Shown: positions 9,747 through 18,645 of the stretch, one piece after another
Numbering within the stretch: the first letter of the stretch is position 1
Layout of the letters: each line of letters starts with the position of its first letter
Origin: Candidatus Corynebacterium faecigallinarum
GTDB lineage: Bacteria; Actinomycetota; Actinomycetes; Mycobacteriales; Mycobacteriaceae
Direction of reading: 5' to 3'
Length of the DNA: 64,000 nucleotides
Assembly: GCA_019120175.1 (NCBI GenBank)
Contig: DWVP01000009.1
Location: 62,001 to 126,000 of the forward strand
Translations under genes and position numbers: made by a program
Notes under the pieces: model-generated
The model's database searches: none
What the model was told of the DNA's origin: nothing
Seen by the model: the letters and a program-made list of their open reading frames with translations, nothing else

Positions 9747-10315
9747 CAGCACTCACTCTCGTCCGCGTTCACGACGGACACCTTGCTGCCGGCGGCAGTC
9801 AGGCTGTCGGCGGCGATGGAGGTGGCCTTGATCTCCTGGTCGAAGCCGTGGATGGCGTCAGCGGAGATGCCCCAGGAGCCGGGCTCGGCGCTGTCGTCGA
9901 GCTGGCTGGCGTCGACACCGATCTGCGGGTTGGTCAGGGTCATGCCACCGTTCAGGCCGGGAGCGCCGATGACCAGGTTGTCGGCGGTGAAGTTGTTGCC
10001 CGGCACCAGCATCTGGAACTTCTTGTCGCCCAGGCCCGGCAGGCTCAGCGGAGCAGCCATGCACAGGTCGGTGACGGTGGCGTCCTCGAACTTCAGCTTA
10101 GCCACGGCGGTGTCGTCACCCTCGAGGTTGTCGACGCCGCCGAAGATGGAGACGCCGGAGCCGTCGAGGCCGGCGACCTTCTGGTTGAAGATGACGTTGG
10201 ACAGGGCCAGGTTCGCGGTCAGTCCGCCCTGTGCCATGGCAACGCCGACGCCGGCGGTGGCGAGGAGGCCAACGCCCATGACCGCGGCAAACCGCTTACC
10301 CTTGATGTGTCCCAT
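9746..10315 (-). CDS. DUF6230 family exported/surface protein
   Basis: 189 residues; function unknown. Begins MGHIKGKRFAAVMG followed by a hydrophobic stretch through VGVAMAQGG, so it has a single N-terminal membrane or signal segment, then a domain of repeated Asn/Asp/Gly beta-type sequence. A single cysteine sits in the middle and the very last residue is cysteine. ATG 10315 has a GGAGGA ribosome site eight bases upstream; a longer reading to 10366 lacks one. DUF6230 and DUF6114 genes usually occur as neighbours in actinobacteria, here in a coupled two-gene operon, which suggests that the products act together at the membrane. The AT-rich stretch 10340–10440 upstream should hold the promoter. 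Confidence 0.8.
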   Translation of the reverse strand: MGHIKGKRFAAVMGVGLLATAGVGVAMAQGGLTANLALSNVIFNQKVAGLDGSGVSIFGGVDNLEGDDTAVAKLKFEDATVTDLCMAAPLSLPGLGDKKFQMLVPGNNFTADNLVIGAPGLNGGMTLTNPQIGVDASQLDDSAEPGSWGISADAIHGFDQEIKATSIAADSLTAAGSKVSVVNADESEC

Positions 10316-10482
10316 GTGTGTTCCTCCGTCAGTGGGGCGCCTGAACGCGACCCCTTTTGTATTCAATGTGAAGCTGTCTGGGGGATACGCTATCGCCCTT
10401 TCAAGTGTTTCTGGAAAGAATAGGCAAATTATTGTTCTACTCCTGCAGGGGCGGGGGTATCACTGCAGGTCAGCGAGTTGGT

Positions 10483-11745
10483 CTACGATGCACGATTTCG
10501 CGCGCCACGTACACCCACCGCGCACAGGCCCAGTGCAGCGAGCTGTAGTGCGACCAGTCCGGCGATCAGCGCGCCCCAGCCGAGGTCCAAGACGTAACCG
10601 GCCAACCAGCCGACCACCGACGACCCCAGGTAGTAGCTCATCACGTAGGTGGAGGACGCTTCCGCCCGGTCGCGGTCGGCGAGTTGGCCGACCAGGGTGG
10701 AGGCGGTGGAGTGCACGGCGAAGAAGCTGGCGGTGTAGATCAGCACACCCACCACGGTGACCGCCAGGTTCGGTACGAGGGCCAGCAGCAGGCCGGCGGT
10801 GGCCAGCAGGCAGCTCAGGATCAGTACGCGGGCCACCCCGTACTGTGCGACGAGCGAGCCGGCCCGGGCGGAGGACCAGGTGCCGGAGAGGTACAGCACG
10901 AACACCATGCCGGCGATCACCTCGGTCAGCCCGAATTGTTCGGTCAGCCGGAATCCGAGGTAGTTGTACAGTGACACGAACGCGCCCATCATCAGGAACG
11001 GCAGGATGAACAGGGCGACCAGGGAGGGATTGCGCCAGTGGTGGCGGAAGGCGGCGAGTTCGTGGGAGAGGGTGATCCGCTTCGGGGTGAAGTTGCGCTG
11101 TTTCGGTAGCGCCCAGGCGCACAGGACTGCGATGCCGAATGCGACGAGGCCGCCGACCAGTACCGCCCCGCGCCATCCGGTGAAGCTCAGCGCGCCGGAG
11201 GGGATGAGGCGTCCGAGCAGGCCGCCGAGGGTGGTACCGGCGATGTAGAGGCCCATGACCCGGCCGAGGTGTTCGCCGCGGATCTCCTCGGAGAGGAAGC
11301 TCATCATCACGGCAGGGACGCCGGCGACGGCGATGCCCTGCAGGGCGCGGATCACGATCAACGTCTCGATGCCGGGGGCCAGGGCGAGGATCAGGCTGAG
11401 CGCGGTGGCGGCGAGTACGGAGACCTGCAGGACGCGACGGCGTCCGACCCGTTCGGACAGGATCGACACCGGGATCACGGCGAGGGCGAGCATGCCGGTG
11501 GTCGCCGACACGGTCAGTGCAGCGGTGGTGGGGGAGACGTCGAGGTCGTGGTGGATCGACGGCAGCAGTGCCTGGGTGAGGTACATGGCGTTGAAGGACG
11601 CCAGGCCGGCGGCGGCTGCGGCGATCATGATGCGCCGGTATCCGGGATCGCCGGGGCCCAGACCGGTGGCGGGGGACGGCTTGTCCTGTGCTTCATCCGA
11701 GGCCTGGTTCTGGGTCTCACTCGTGCGCTCGCTCATGGACCCCAT
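10483..11745 (-). CDS. MFS exporter, YnfM-like (DHA1 group)
   Basis: 420-residue major facilitator with twelve predicted helices and the cytoplasmic loop motif SERVGRRRVLQVS between helices 2 and 3; helix 5 contains GLYIAGTTLGGLLGRLIP, the antiporter-type motif C. Likely a proton-driven efflux pump for a small organic compound; substrate not predictable. It is divergent from a LysR regulator with only 46 bases between them, the same arrangement as E. coli ynfL–ynfM, so the neighbour probably controls it. ATG 11745 and ATG 11736 are both possible starts and neither has a strong ribosome site. Downstream (10442–10469) a CCTGCAG/CTGCAGG inverted repeat may mark the transcript end. Confidence 0.85.
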   Translation of the reverse strand: MGSMSERTSETQNQASDEAQDKPSPATGLGPGDPGYRRIMIAAAAAGLASFNAMYLTQALLPSIHHDLDVSPTTAALTVSATTGMLALAVIPVSILSERVGRRRVLQVSVLAATALSLILALAPGIETLIVIRALQGIAVAGVPAVMMSFLSEEIRGEHLGRVMGLYIAGTTLGGLLGRLIPSGALSFTGWRGAVLVGGLVAFGIAVLCAWALPKQRNFTPKRITLSHELAAFRHHWRNPSLVALFILPFLMMGAFVSLYNYLGFRLTEQFGLTEVIAGMVFVLYLSGTWSSARAGSLVAQYGVARVLILSCLLATAGLLLALVPNLAVTVVGVLIYTASFFAVHSTASTLVGQLADRDRAEASSTYVMSYYLGSSVVGWLAGYVLDLGWGALIAGLVALQLAALGLCAVGVRGARNRAS

Positions 11746-11767
11746 GCTGCACTACCGGAACAATCGT

Positions 11768-11784
11768 ACTAAATGCATTAGAAT
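11768..11784. promoter_or_regulatory. Operator candidate and leaderless promoter of the LysR gene
   Basis: The palindromic core AATGCATT (flanked CTA…TAG) in the 46-base divergent spacer overlaps the -10 box TAGAAT (11779–11784), which ends 7 bases before the GTG start at 11792. The layout suits LysR autorepression with control of the exporter. Confidence 0.5.
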
Positions 11785-11791
11785 CGCTTTT

Positions 11792-12691
11792 GTGTCCCAT
11801 TCTGTGCAATTCAGTGATCTGGACTGGTTCATCGACCTCGCCGAGACCGGCAACATGGTCGACACCTCCCTGGCCACCGGCATCAGCCAGTCCACGCTTT
11901 CTCGCCGCCTGGCGAAGCTGGAACAGGCGGTGGGGGTGTCGCTGTTCGACCGGCATGGCCGTCACCTCGTCCTGAATCGCCGCGGTGCCGCGCTCGCCGA
12001 CGCGGCCGCGGACACCCGCGCGACCTGGCGTGCCGGGGTGGAGGAGGTGCAGCGCATGGCCGATCCGGAGCGGGGCACGGTCCGGCTGTCCTTCATGCAT
12101 TCGTTGGGCACCTGGCTGGTGCCTGACTTGTTGCGCACCTACCGCGAGGATCACCCGTCCGTGCGTTTCGACCTGGTGCAGGGTGCGGCGATGCACCTGG
12201 TGGATCAGGTCATTTCCGGACGCGCCGATCTGGCGTTGGTGGGTCCGCGTCCGGGGCCGCAGATCGCCGCCGGGCAGGTCGACTGGATGGAGTTGGCCGA
12301 GCAGCGTCTCGGTCTGGCGGTTGCGTCCTCCCACCGGTGGGCAGGCCGGGAGAGTATCGATATCGCCGAGGCCGCCGATGAGCCGTTCGTGGCGATGCTG
12401 GAGGGCTACGGTACCCGCCTGCTGCTCAACGAGCTGACCGCGGCGGCGGGGTTCCGGCCGCGGTTGGTGTTCGAGTCGATGGAGCTGACCACGGTCGCCG
12501 GGCTGGTCACCGCGGGGCTGGGGGTGGCGCTACTGCCGTTGGACGATCCGAACCTGCGCCTGCCGGGCATGGCCGTGATCCCCTTGGCGACGACCCGGTC
12601 CCGCGAGCTGGGGGTGGTGTGGGCGTCCGGGGCGAAGTTGTCACCGCCGGTGGCGGCGTTCCTGGAGTTTATGACCGAGCACGCCGGGTGA
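11792..12691 (+). CDS. LysR-family transcriptional regulator
   Basis: 299 residues, the standard family length. N-terminal winged HTH (about residues 8–65) includes SQSTLSRRLAKLEQAVG followed by LFDRHGRHL; the rest is the two-lobed effector-binding domain. GTG 11792 is chosen because it gives the normal HTH distance from the N-terminus and follows a -10 box by seven bases, as in leaderless actinobacterial transcripts. Divergent from the MFS exporter, which it most likely regulates. Its 3' end overlaps the convergent DUF3054 gene by 23 bases. Ligand unknown. Confidence 0.9.
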   Translation: MSHSVQFSDLDWFIDLAETGNMVDTSLATGISQSTLSRRLAKLEQAVGVSLFDRHGRHLVLNRRGAALADAAADTRATWRAGVEEVQRMADPERGTVRLSFMHSLGTWLVPDLLRTYREDHPSVRFDLVQGAAMHLVDQVISGRADLALVGPRPGPQIAAGQVDWMELAEQRLGLAVASSHRWAGRESIDIAEAADEPFVAMLEGYGTRLLLNELTAAAGFRPRLVFESMELTTVAGLVTAGLGVALLPLDDPNLRLPGMAVIPLATTRSRELGVVWASGAKLSPPVAAFLEFMTEHAG

Positions 12692-13118
12692 CGAGGCTGG
12701 CGATCAGCCGCCAGCCGATCATCACGATCCCGAGGAAGATCAAGGAGGTGATCACGAATCCCCAGGCCACGGACATGTTCACCAGGCTGCGTACCACGAT
12801 GCCGATGAGCCAGATGCCGCCAAGCAGCAGGACCCCGGTGCCCGGTGCCCGGCGCAGTTTGCCGGTGTAGAGCAGGGCCCAGCCCACGGCGAGGCCGAGG
12901 ATGAACGGCCAGGAGGTCTGCAGCCAGCCGCCGATGCTGAAACCGTCGGTGCCGTTGTGCGACAGGCTGCCGACCAGGGTGAATGCCAGGACGGCCACGA
13001 TATCGGCGACCAGAGCGACCGTGGAGCTCAGCCCGGCGGTCGCGGAGAACGGGCCGGCGGGTTCGCTGGGCTGGGTCCGGGGGGCTCCTGCCCGATTGCT
13101 GTTGGTGTCGTGGCTCAT
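12669..13118 (-). CDS. DUF3054 membrane protein
   Basis: 149 residues with four predicted membrane helices after a polar 25-residue N-terminus; contains the family pattern around LAFTLVGSLSHN and GWALLYTGK. Function unknown. ATG 13118 (MSHD) is ten bases after the end of the UPF0104 gene on the same strand, so it is the last member of the trmB–cmpL1 run. Its 3' end overlaps the LysR gene in tail-to-tail orientation. An in-frame ATG at 13127 would overlap the upstream stop region and is less likely. Confidence 0.8.
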   Translation of the reverse strand: MSHDTNSNRAGAPRTQPSEPAGPFSATAGLSSTVALVADIVAVLAFTLVGSLSHNGTDGFSIGGWLQTSWPFILGLAVGWALLYTGKLRRAPGTGVLLLGGIWLIGIVVRSLVNMSVAWGFVITSLIFLGIVMIGWRLIASLVTRRARS

Positions 13119-13128
13119 GCCTGCCATT

Positions 13129-14550
13129 CTAGGCGTCTGGCGGGGTGGGGGTGTCTGGCTTCCGCGGAGTGTCCCTGGCGGACGGCTCTGCGGGCTCGGA
13201 CGGGGCGCCCGACTCACCACCTTCGCCCGCCTCACCAGCGTCAGCCGGTTCGTGGAGATTTTCGTGCGCGTCCGGCCCGGTGGCCGGTGGGACGGGCCGG
13301 GACTCGAGTTCGGAGGCCCGGGCGGCCAACCCGTCGGTGATGCCCCGGATGTTGAAGGCCTTGCGGTGGTGGTAGGAGCTGGTGTGCTTCGAGGTGACGG
13401 ACCCGGTGAGGTCGGAACCGATGCCGCCTGCCTGCGCGGGCCCGGGAGCCTCGCCCGACTGGGCCTCCTGTTTCCCGTTGGCCGCCCCCGCTTTCTCTGC
13501 CTCCTCGGCCTCTTCGGCCCGGACGAAGGTCCACAGGAACACCAGCCAGCCGATGATCGTCAGCAGTGCGAAGCTGATCATGCGGAAGACAATCACTGCG
13601 GCGAATGCCTGTCCGGAAGTCAGTCCGCCGGTGCCGATGAGCATGGTGGTCAGCATGATGTCCACCGGTCCCAGACCACCCGGGGTGATCTGTGCCTGGC
13701 CAATCAGCTTGGCGGTGATGAAGGCCAGGATCACACCGGCGACCCGGGGATCGGCACCGATGGCCAGCACGCACAGGAACAGGCAGAGTAGCTCGAATAC
13801 CCAGTTCAGCAGGGACGTCCCCATGGCGTAGCCCAGCCATTTCGGCGACAGGTCCACGGCGCGCAGTTGCGTGACGAGGCTACGGATCCGCTCGTGGAAG
13901 CGCTCCTCGGGCTTCTTGCGCTTGCGGTTGAACCAGGCAGCGGCCTTCAGCAGCGCTGCCTCGACCTTGCCGGGGTGCCGGGCGATCCAGTTCGCCGCCA
14001 GGGTCAGCGCAACCAGCGCGACGATGGACAGCGTCAGGGAGAACACGTGCACATTGGCCTGGAGGAAGAACACCGACCCCAGGCCGAGGATGGCCATGCT
14101 GGCCCCGGAGAACAGCCCGGAGATCACCAGATACCAACTGGCGACGACACCGGAGGCACCCCATTTCATCTGTTCGCGGAAGATCATCGCCGCGGAGATC
14201 GCCGGACCACCGGGGAAGCTCGATGACCAGGCGTTCGCCGACAGGCCCAGGGCGTTGGCGCTGGTGCGGTTGACGGGGACCCCGGCCGGACGCAGCAGCG
14301 CGACCATCACCTCGGCCTGGGCGACCATGGACAGTCCCATGGCCACGACTGCAGCGGCGATGTACCAGTTGTTGGCCTGGAGGATCTCGGCCCAGCCCTC
14401 TTCCAGGAAGTGGTAGTGGTCCCGGAAGAGGAAGAGGATGATCGCGAGGATCGCCAGGGTCAGCAGAGCTCGGACCCGGGGGTCCTTGAGCCAGTGCATG
14501 ACGTTGCGGAACGTCGACTGGTTCTCGGCCTGGTTCTCACCGCTGCTCAT
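13129..14550 (-). CDS. UPF0104/lysylphosphatidylglycerol-synthase-type transmembrane protein
   Basis: 473 residues with a polytopic core (about residues 27–340) of the YbhN/LPG-synthase TM class, including NALGLSANAWSSSFPGG and the later AKLIGQAQITPGGLGPVD segment typical of the family; then a 130-residue cytoplasmic, charged, Ala/Glu/Pro-rich tail that looks disordered. There is no lysyl-transferase domain, so it is not an MprF enzyme. Members of this class are suspected lipid translocases. It lies 9 bases downstream of the CmpL1 gene, so a role linked to export of mycolate or other envelope lipids is a reasonable inference, not a demonstrated one. Confidence 0.85.
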   Translation of the reverse strand: MSSGENQAENQSTFRNVMHWLKDPRVRALLTLAILAIILFLFRDHYHFLEEGWAEILQANNWYIAAAVVAMGLSMVAQAEVMVALLRPAGVPVNRTSANALGLSANAWSSSFPGGPAISAAMIFREQMKWGASGVVASWYLVISGLFSGASMAILGLGSVFFLQANVHVFSLTLSIVALVALTLAANWIARHPGKVEAALLKAAAWFNRKRKKPEERFHERIRSLVTQLRAVDLSPKWLGYAMGTSLLNWVFELLCLFLCVLAIGADPRVAGVILAFITAKLIGQAQITPGGLGPVDIMLTTMLIGTGGLTSGQAFAAVIVFRMISFALLTIIGWLVFLWTFVRAEEAEEAEKAGAANGKQEAQSGEAPGPAQAGGIGSDLTGSVTSKHTSSYHHRKAFNIRGITDGLAARASELESRPVPPATGPDAHENLHEPADAGEAGEGGESGAPSEPAEPSARDTPRKPDTPTPPDA

Positions 14551-14559
14551 GGTCGTGGG

Positions 14560-17100
14560 TCACCGCCTCTTCCGGTCGGAACGCTCCCGCTCGAGGCGTT
14601 TCATCAGTTCGTCGAAGGGCACCGGGGCCGAGCCGGTGTCGCGTCCGGCCCGGGCGCCGGAATGCGCGCCGTAGTCGTCGACGTCCGCGTCGGACGCCCC
14701 GTCGGCCCAGTCTGCGCCGGCGGAACCATCGGTGCCGGACGCTCCGGTTGCGGCCGTTGCCGCTGGCAGCGGCCCACGGGAGCGCACAGCCGTGGCGGAG
14801 GCCGCACTGGCCGCACCGGCCGCACCGCCCGCGCCGTCCGACGATGCCGCCGTGCCGTCAGCGCGGACGCTCACGGGCTCACGCTCCGGGACCACTTCTG
14901 CGGGGTCGGGAGCCTCGGTCTCCGTGGAGCTGAAGCCCTCCAGCTTTTCGTTGTGGCCGATCTTCTGCGACAGCGTCGTGATCCACTTCGGTGCCCACCA
15001 GCAGTCCTCGCGCAGCAGGTACATCACCGCAGGCACGAGCAGCATGCGGATGATCGTCGCGTCGATGACCAGGGCGGCGATCATGCCGAAGGCGATGTAT
15101 TTCATCATCACGATATCGGAGAAGGCGAAGGCTCCGGCGACGACGATCATGATCAGCGCCGCGGCGGTGATGATGCCGCCGGTGGTCGCCGTTCCGAACC
15201 GGATCGCTCTGGCTGTGGAGGCTCCGTGGGCACGGGCCTCCACCATTCTGGACACCAGGAATACCTCGTAGTCCGTCGACAAGCCGTAGATGATCGCCAC
15301 GATCAGCACCAGCACCGGGCTCATCAGCGGGCCGGGGGAGAAGTTGAACAGGTCGGCACCCACGCCGTCGACGAACAGCAGGGTCAGGATGCCCAGGGTA
15401 GCGCCGGTGCCCAGCAGGTTCATGATCACCGCCTTCGCCGGCAGGATGACCGAGCCGAAGATCAACGACAGCAGGATGAACGTCACCGCGATGATGTAGA
15501 GCAGCATCCAGGGCAACTGGTCGAACAGTGCCTCGATCGACTCGACCTCCATCGCCGGGGTGCCGGCGACCAACACCTCGGCATCGGCGGAGATGTTGTT
15601 GCCGATGTCGCGCAGTTCGTTGACGATGCGCTCATTGTCGTCACGGTCGGCGATGCCGGCCGACAACACGGTCACGCCGTCCTTCGTGGGTTGGGCGACC
15701 TGGAAGTCCGAGGTCAGGCCCTCGACGGCATTGGCCTGCTGATACACCCGGCCGACGGCGGCGGTGTCTCCGTCGACGACGATCTTCACCGGATCGGTGC
15801 GGAAGGAGGGGAAGGATTCGTCGAAGTCGGCCTGGGCGATGCGGGTGTCGTTGTCCGGCGGCAGGTAGGTCTCGTTGATGCCACCGAACTTCATCCCGGA
15901 CATCGGGATGGTCAGCAGGATCAGGATGCCGACGATGCCGACGGTCATAAGCTTGGCGTGCTTCATCGCGAAGGTGGGGATCTTGCCCCACCAGGAGTGC
16001 ACGGTGGCATCGCGGGTACGGCCACGCCGGAAGATGGTGAACTTGTCGATGTTGGGCCCCAGCATCGCGAAGATGCTCGGCAGCACCGCCACACTGATCA
16101 GGGCGGCCAGGCCGACCGCGGAGATCGCGCCGTAGGCCACGGACTTCAGGAAGGCCTGCGGGAACATCATCAGGCTGGACAGGGCAACCGCCACCATCAG
16201 GGCGGAGAAGACCACAGTCTTGCCCGCGGAGGCGGTGGTGTTGCGCACCGCTGTCCGGGTGTCGGCCCCCTCGGCGAGTTCCTCGCGGAAGCGGGAGACC
16301 ATGAACAGGCCGTAGTCGATGGCCAGGCCCAGACCCAGCAGTGTCACCACGGACTGGGAGAAAGTGTTGACCTGCACGATCCCGGCGAGGAACGACAGGA
16401 TGCCCATGGAGCCGAGGATGGAGAGCACACCGACGATCAGCGGCATGCAGGCGGCGACCACGCTGCCGAAGATCACCAGCAGCAGCAGGGCGACGACCGG
16501 CAGGCCGATCAGTTCGGCGCGGGAGATGTCGTCGGCCATGCCGGAGTCCAGGGCGCCGGCCACGGCGGTGGCGCCGCCGATCTCCACGGTCGCCCCGTCG
16601 GCGGAGATCTGGTGCAGGTCGTCCTCGATGACCCGGAAGTTCTGCAGCACCTCGTCCTCGGTGCCCTGGAGACTGATCGCGGCGAAGGCGGTCTGGGCGC
16701 CGGTCTCGGCGTCCTCGCTGAACATCTGCTCCTGGTTGGAGTCGAAGAAGCTGGTCACCCGTGCGACTTCGTCGGGGTTGGCCACCGCGATGGCGTTGAT
16801 CTGGCTGGAGATGCTCTCCTGCAGCGACGCGTCACGCAGGTCAGCGCCATCAGCGCCCTCACCGGCGCCCTCGCTGGTGACCAGCACGATGACGTCGCCG
16901 CCGTCGTCACGTCCGAACGTCTCCTGCTCGATCTGCGCGGCGCGGGTCGAGTCACTGTTCGGGTCGTCCCAGCCCTCCTGGCTCATCCGGTCGCCCAGCT
17001 GGGTGCCCAGCCCCAGGTAGAGCACCGCGATGAGCAGGATGATCACCGCCGGAATGATCCGACGGAATCGGAAGGCGACATCGCCCCACTTCGTGAACAC
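14560..17100 (-). CDS. cmpL1: CmpL1/MmpL3-type RND transporter for trehalose monocorynomycolate
   Basis: 846 residues with the MmpL plan: helix 1, a large periplasmic loop, helices 2–6, a second loop, helices 7–12, and a Pro/Glu/Ala-rich cytoplasmic tail. The paired proton-relay Asp-Tyr motifs are visible in helix 4 (GLAIDYGLFMVSRF) and helix 10 (GLSTDYEVFLVSRM). Family role: flips trehalose monomycolate across the inner membrane using proton motive force. GTG 17100 is preceded by AAGGAG at seven bases; the longer reading to 17184 has no ribosome site and would run into the upstream gene. Neighbours NYN protein and TrmB match the M. tuberculosis mmpL3–Rv0207c–Rv0208c order, supporting the orthology. 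Confidence 0.93.
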   Translation of the reverse strand: MFTKWGDVAFRFRRIIPAVIILLIAVLYLGLGTQLGDRMSQEGWDDPNSDSTRAAQIEQETFGRDDGGDVIVLVTSEGAGEGADGADLRDASLQESISSQINAIAVANPDEVARVTSFFDSNQEQMFSEDAETGAQTAFAAISLQGTEDEVLQNFRVIEDDLHQISADGATVEIGGATAVAGALDSGMADDISRAELIGLPVVALLLLVIFGSVVAACMPLIVGVLSILGSMGILSFLAGIVQVNTFSQSVVTLLGLGLAIDYGLFMVSRFREELAEGADTRTAVRNTTASAGKTVVFSALMVAVALSSLMMFPQAFLKSVAYGAISAVGLAALISVAVLPSIFAMLGPNIDKFTIFRRGRTRDATVHSWWGKIPTFAMKHAKLMTVGIVGILILLTIPMSGMKFGGINETYLPPDNDTRIAQADFDESFPSFRTDPVKIVVDGDTAAVGRVYQQANAVEGLTSDFQVAQPTKDGVTVLSAGIADRDDNERIVNELRDIGNNISADAEVLVAGTPAMEVESIEALFDQLPWMLLYIIAVTFILLSLIFGSVILPAKAVIMNLLGTGATLGILTLLFVDGVGADLFNFSPGPLMSPVLVLIVAIIYGLSTDYEVFLVSRMVEARAHGASTARAIRFGTATTGGIITAAALIMIVVAGAFAFSDIVMMKYIAFGMIAALVIDATIIRMLLVPAVMYLLREDCWWAPKWITTLSQKIGHNEKLEGFSSTETEAPDPAEVVPEREPVSVRADGTAASSDGAGGAAGAASAASATAVRSRGPLPAATAATGASGTDGSAGADWADGASDADVDDYGAHSGARAGRDTGSAPVPFDELMKRLERERSDRKRR

Positions 17101-17137
17101 GTCAGCTCCTTGTTGATTTGTGTGGTCTGTCGGATAT

Positions 17138-17800
17138 CTAGCGGTAGAGGTCGGAGAGTGGACGGTACGGCTGCAGCCACGCACCTTCGTCCGGCAGGGA
17201 GTCCAGGCTCACGCGCGGCAGCGGCGAGCGGAAGACACCGTCGATGTCCTCCAGGTCGACGAACTCCAGCAGGTCATTGTCCACCGCCCAGTGGGCATGC
17301 TCCCGGAAGCCCAGGACGGTGACCGGGATAGGCATGCCACCGTCGTCACCTGTCGCGAGGGTCTCGAGCTGTTCCCGGAAGTTCTGGCCGTCGGCGCTGG
17401 CGACGACCAGTCCCGCGAGCAGGCCGGCGTCGCGACGTTCCTGGATGTGGACCAGCATGTCGGGGTCGACATCGGAGTCCTCGGTCAGCTTCGGCTTCGC
17501 GAAGACCGCGAAACCGACGTTGCGCAGGGCGTCCACCCAGCCGCGGATCTGGTCGGCCGCGCCGGGTGCCACGTTGGTGAACACCGTGGCCTCGGCATCG
17601 GGGGTCCAGTCGGCGTCGCCACCGAGCTCATTGTCGGCGGCGAGATCGAGCAGCCACCGGCCGACCGCGTCGAAGCGGGGACGGTGGGCGGCGTCGGGCC
17701 GTCCGGTGAGGATGGAGCCCAGGCCCATGTCGATGTTCGGGGCATCCCAGACCAGCAGGTGGACGGGTTGCTTCGGGGTGGCACTGCTGCCTGAACTCAT
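17138..17800 (-). CDS. NYN-domain protein (Rv0207c-like)
   Basis: 220 residues with a PIN-like NYN fold: WDAPNID near the N-terminus and the later ASADGQNF and VTVLGF strands supply the acidic residues expected of a metal-dependent RNase. Whether it cleaves RNA is not known for this family. It overlaps trmB by four bases (ATGA) and precedes cmpL1 by 37 bases. Conserved linkage to TrmB and to MmpL3-type transporters across mycolata suggests either RNA metabolism riding in the operon or a regulatory role on the transporter; the sequence cannot separate these. Confidence 0.85.
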   Translation of the reverse strand: MSSGSSATPKQPVHLLVWDAPNIDMGLGSILTGRPDAAHRPRFDAVGRWLLDLAADNELGGDADWTPDAEATVFTNVAPGAADQIRGWVDALRNVGFAVFAKPKLTEDSDVDPDMLVHIQERRDAGLLAGLVVASADGQNFREQLETLATGDDGGMPIPVTVLGFREHAHWAVDNDLLEFVDLEDIDGVFRSPLPRVSLDSLPDEGAWLQPYRPLSDLYR

Positions 17801-18591
17801 CGACGTCTCCAGAGGTACTCGTGGATGGTGTGGTCCTTGTCCAGACCCTTGCCCTCGAACTTGGTGATGATCTGCCGGTCGGTGAGTACCGGTACGGTCT
17901 GCGCCCGCTCATCAGGGTCGTTCGGCCAGCCAATGTACTCCAGCTCGTCCTCGACGGTGACGAGCTCGTCGATCCATTCGGCATACTCGGCGTGGTCGGT
18001 GGCGACGTGCAGGATACCGCCGGGACGCAGTCGCGAGGCGATGAGGTGCAGCGTGCCGGTCTGGATGATCCGCCGCTTGTGGTGCCGGGCCTTCGGCCAG
18101 GGGTCGGGGAAGAAGATCCGTACCCCGGCGAGGCTGTTCGGGGCGAAGAGCCGCTGCAGGACCTCAACACCGTCGCCCTTGACCATGCGCACATTGTCGA
18201 TGCCGCCGCGGACCACTGCGCCGAGCAGTTTCGCCAGCCCGGGGCGGTAGATCTCCACTGCGACCACGTTGGTGTCGGTCTCCAGCGGGGCCATGGCAGC
18301 GGTGGAGGTGCCGGTGCCGGAGCCGACTTCGACGATGGTGTCGTGGCCGCTGCGTCCGAACCATTCGTCCAGGTCGATGGGGTCGGTGAGGTCGTCGGTG
18401 AGCTCGATGCCCAGCCGCGGCCAGTTCTCGTCCCACAGGGACTCCTGGTTGTCGGTCAGGGTTCCGCGGCGGAAACTGAAGGAACCTAGTCGCGGATAGT
18501 CGCGCCCGTCGTTAAACTGGGTCTGCAGGGGGCGACCGCGGCCACCCGACTGCTGTGCAGGGGGATTTTCAGTGTCAGACATCCTTGTCAT
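17797..18591 (-). CDS. trmB: tRNA (guanine46-N7)-methyltransferase
   Basis: 264 residues; uses SAM to make m7G46 in the variable loop of tRNA. Class I methyltransferase fold with [11 protein letters not shown] as the SAM loop, VAVEIYRPG, the family signature [15 protein letters not shown] and a C-terminal TKFEGKG. The first 35 residues are polar and variable. ATG 18591 and ATG 18582 are both possible; neither has a clear ribosome site, and the divergent gene begins at 18646. First gene of the minus-strand run that continues to cmpL1 and the DUF3054 gene. Confidence 0.95.
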   Translation of the reverse strand: MTRMSDTENPPAQQSGGRGRPLQTQFNDGRDYPRLGSFSFRRGTLTDNQESLWDENWPRLGIELTDDLTDPIDLDEWFGRSGHDTIVEVGSGTGTSTAAMAPLETDTNVVAVEIYRPGLAKLLGAVVRGGIDNVRMVKGDGVEVLQRLFAPNSLAGVRIFFPDPWPKARHHKRRIIQTGTLHLIASRLRPGGILHVATDHAEYAEWIDELVTVEDELEYIGWPNDPDERAQTVPVLTDRQIITKFEGKGLDKDHTIHEYLWRRR

Positions 18592-18645
18592 TGTGGCAGA
18601 ACACAGCGGTACTCGGGAAGATGAGGGGACAGAGGGATCAGGAAT

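Noticed and set aside
14410..17322. 970-codon plus-strand frame opposite cmpL1
   Set aside because: His/Gln/Asp-rich antisense translation with no hydrophobic segments; the minus-strand transporter has all family motifs.
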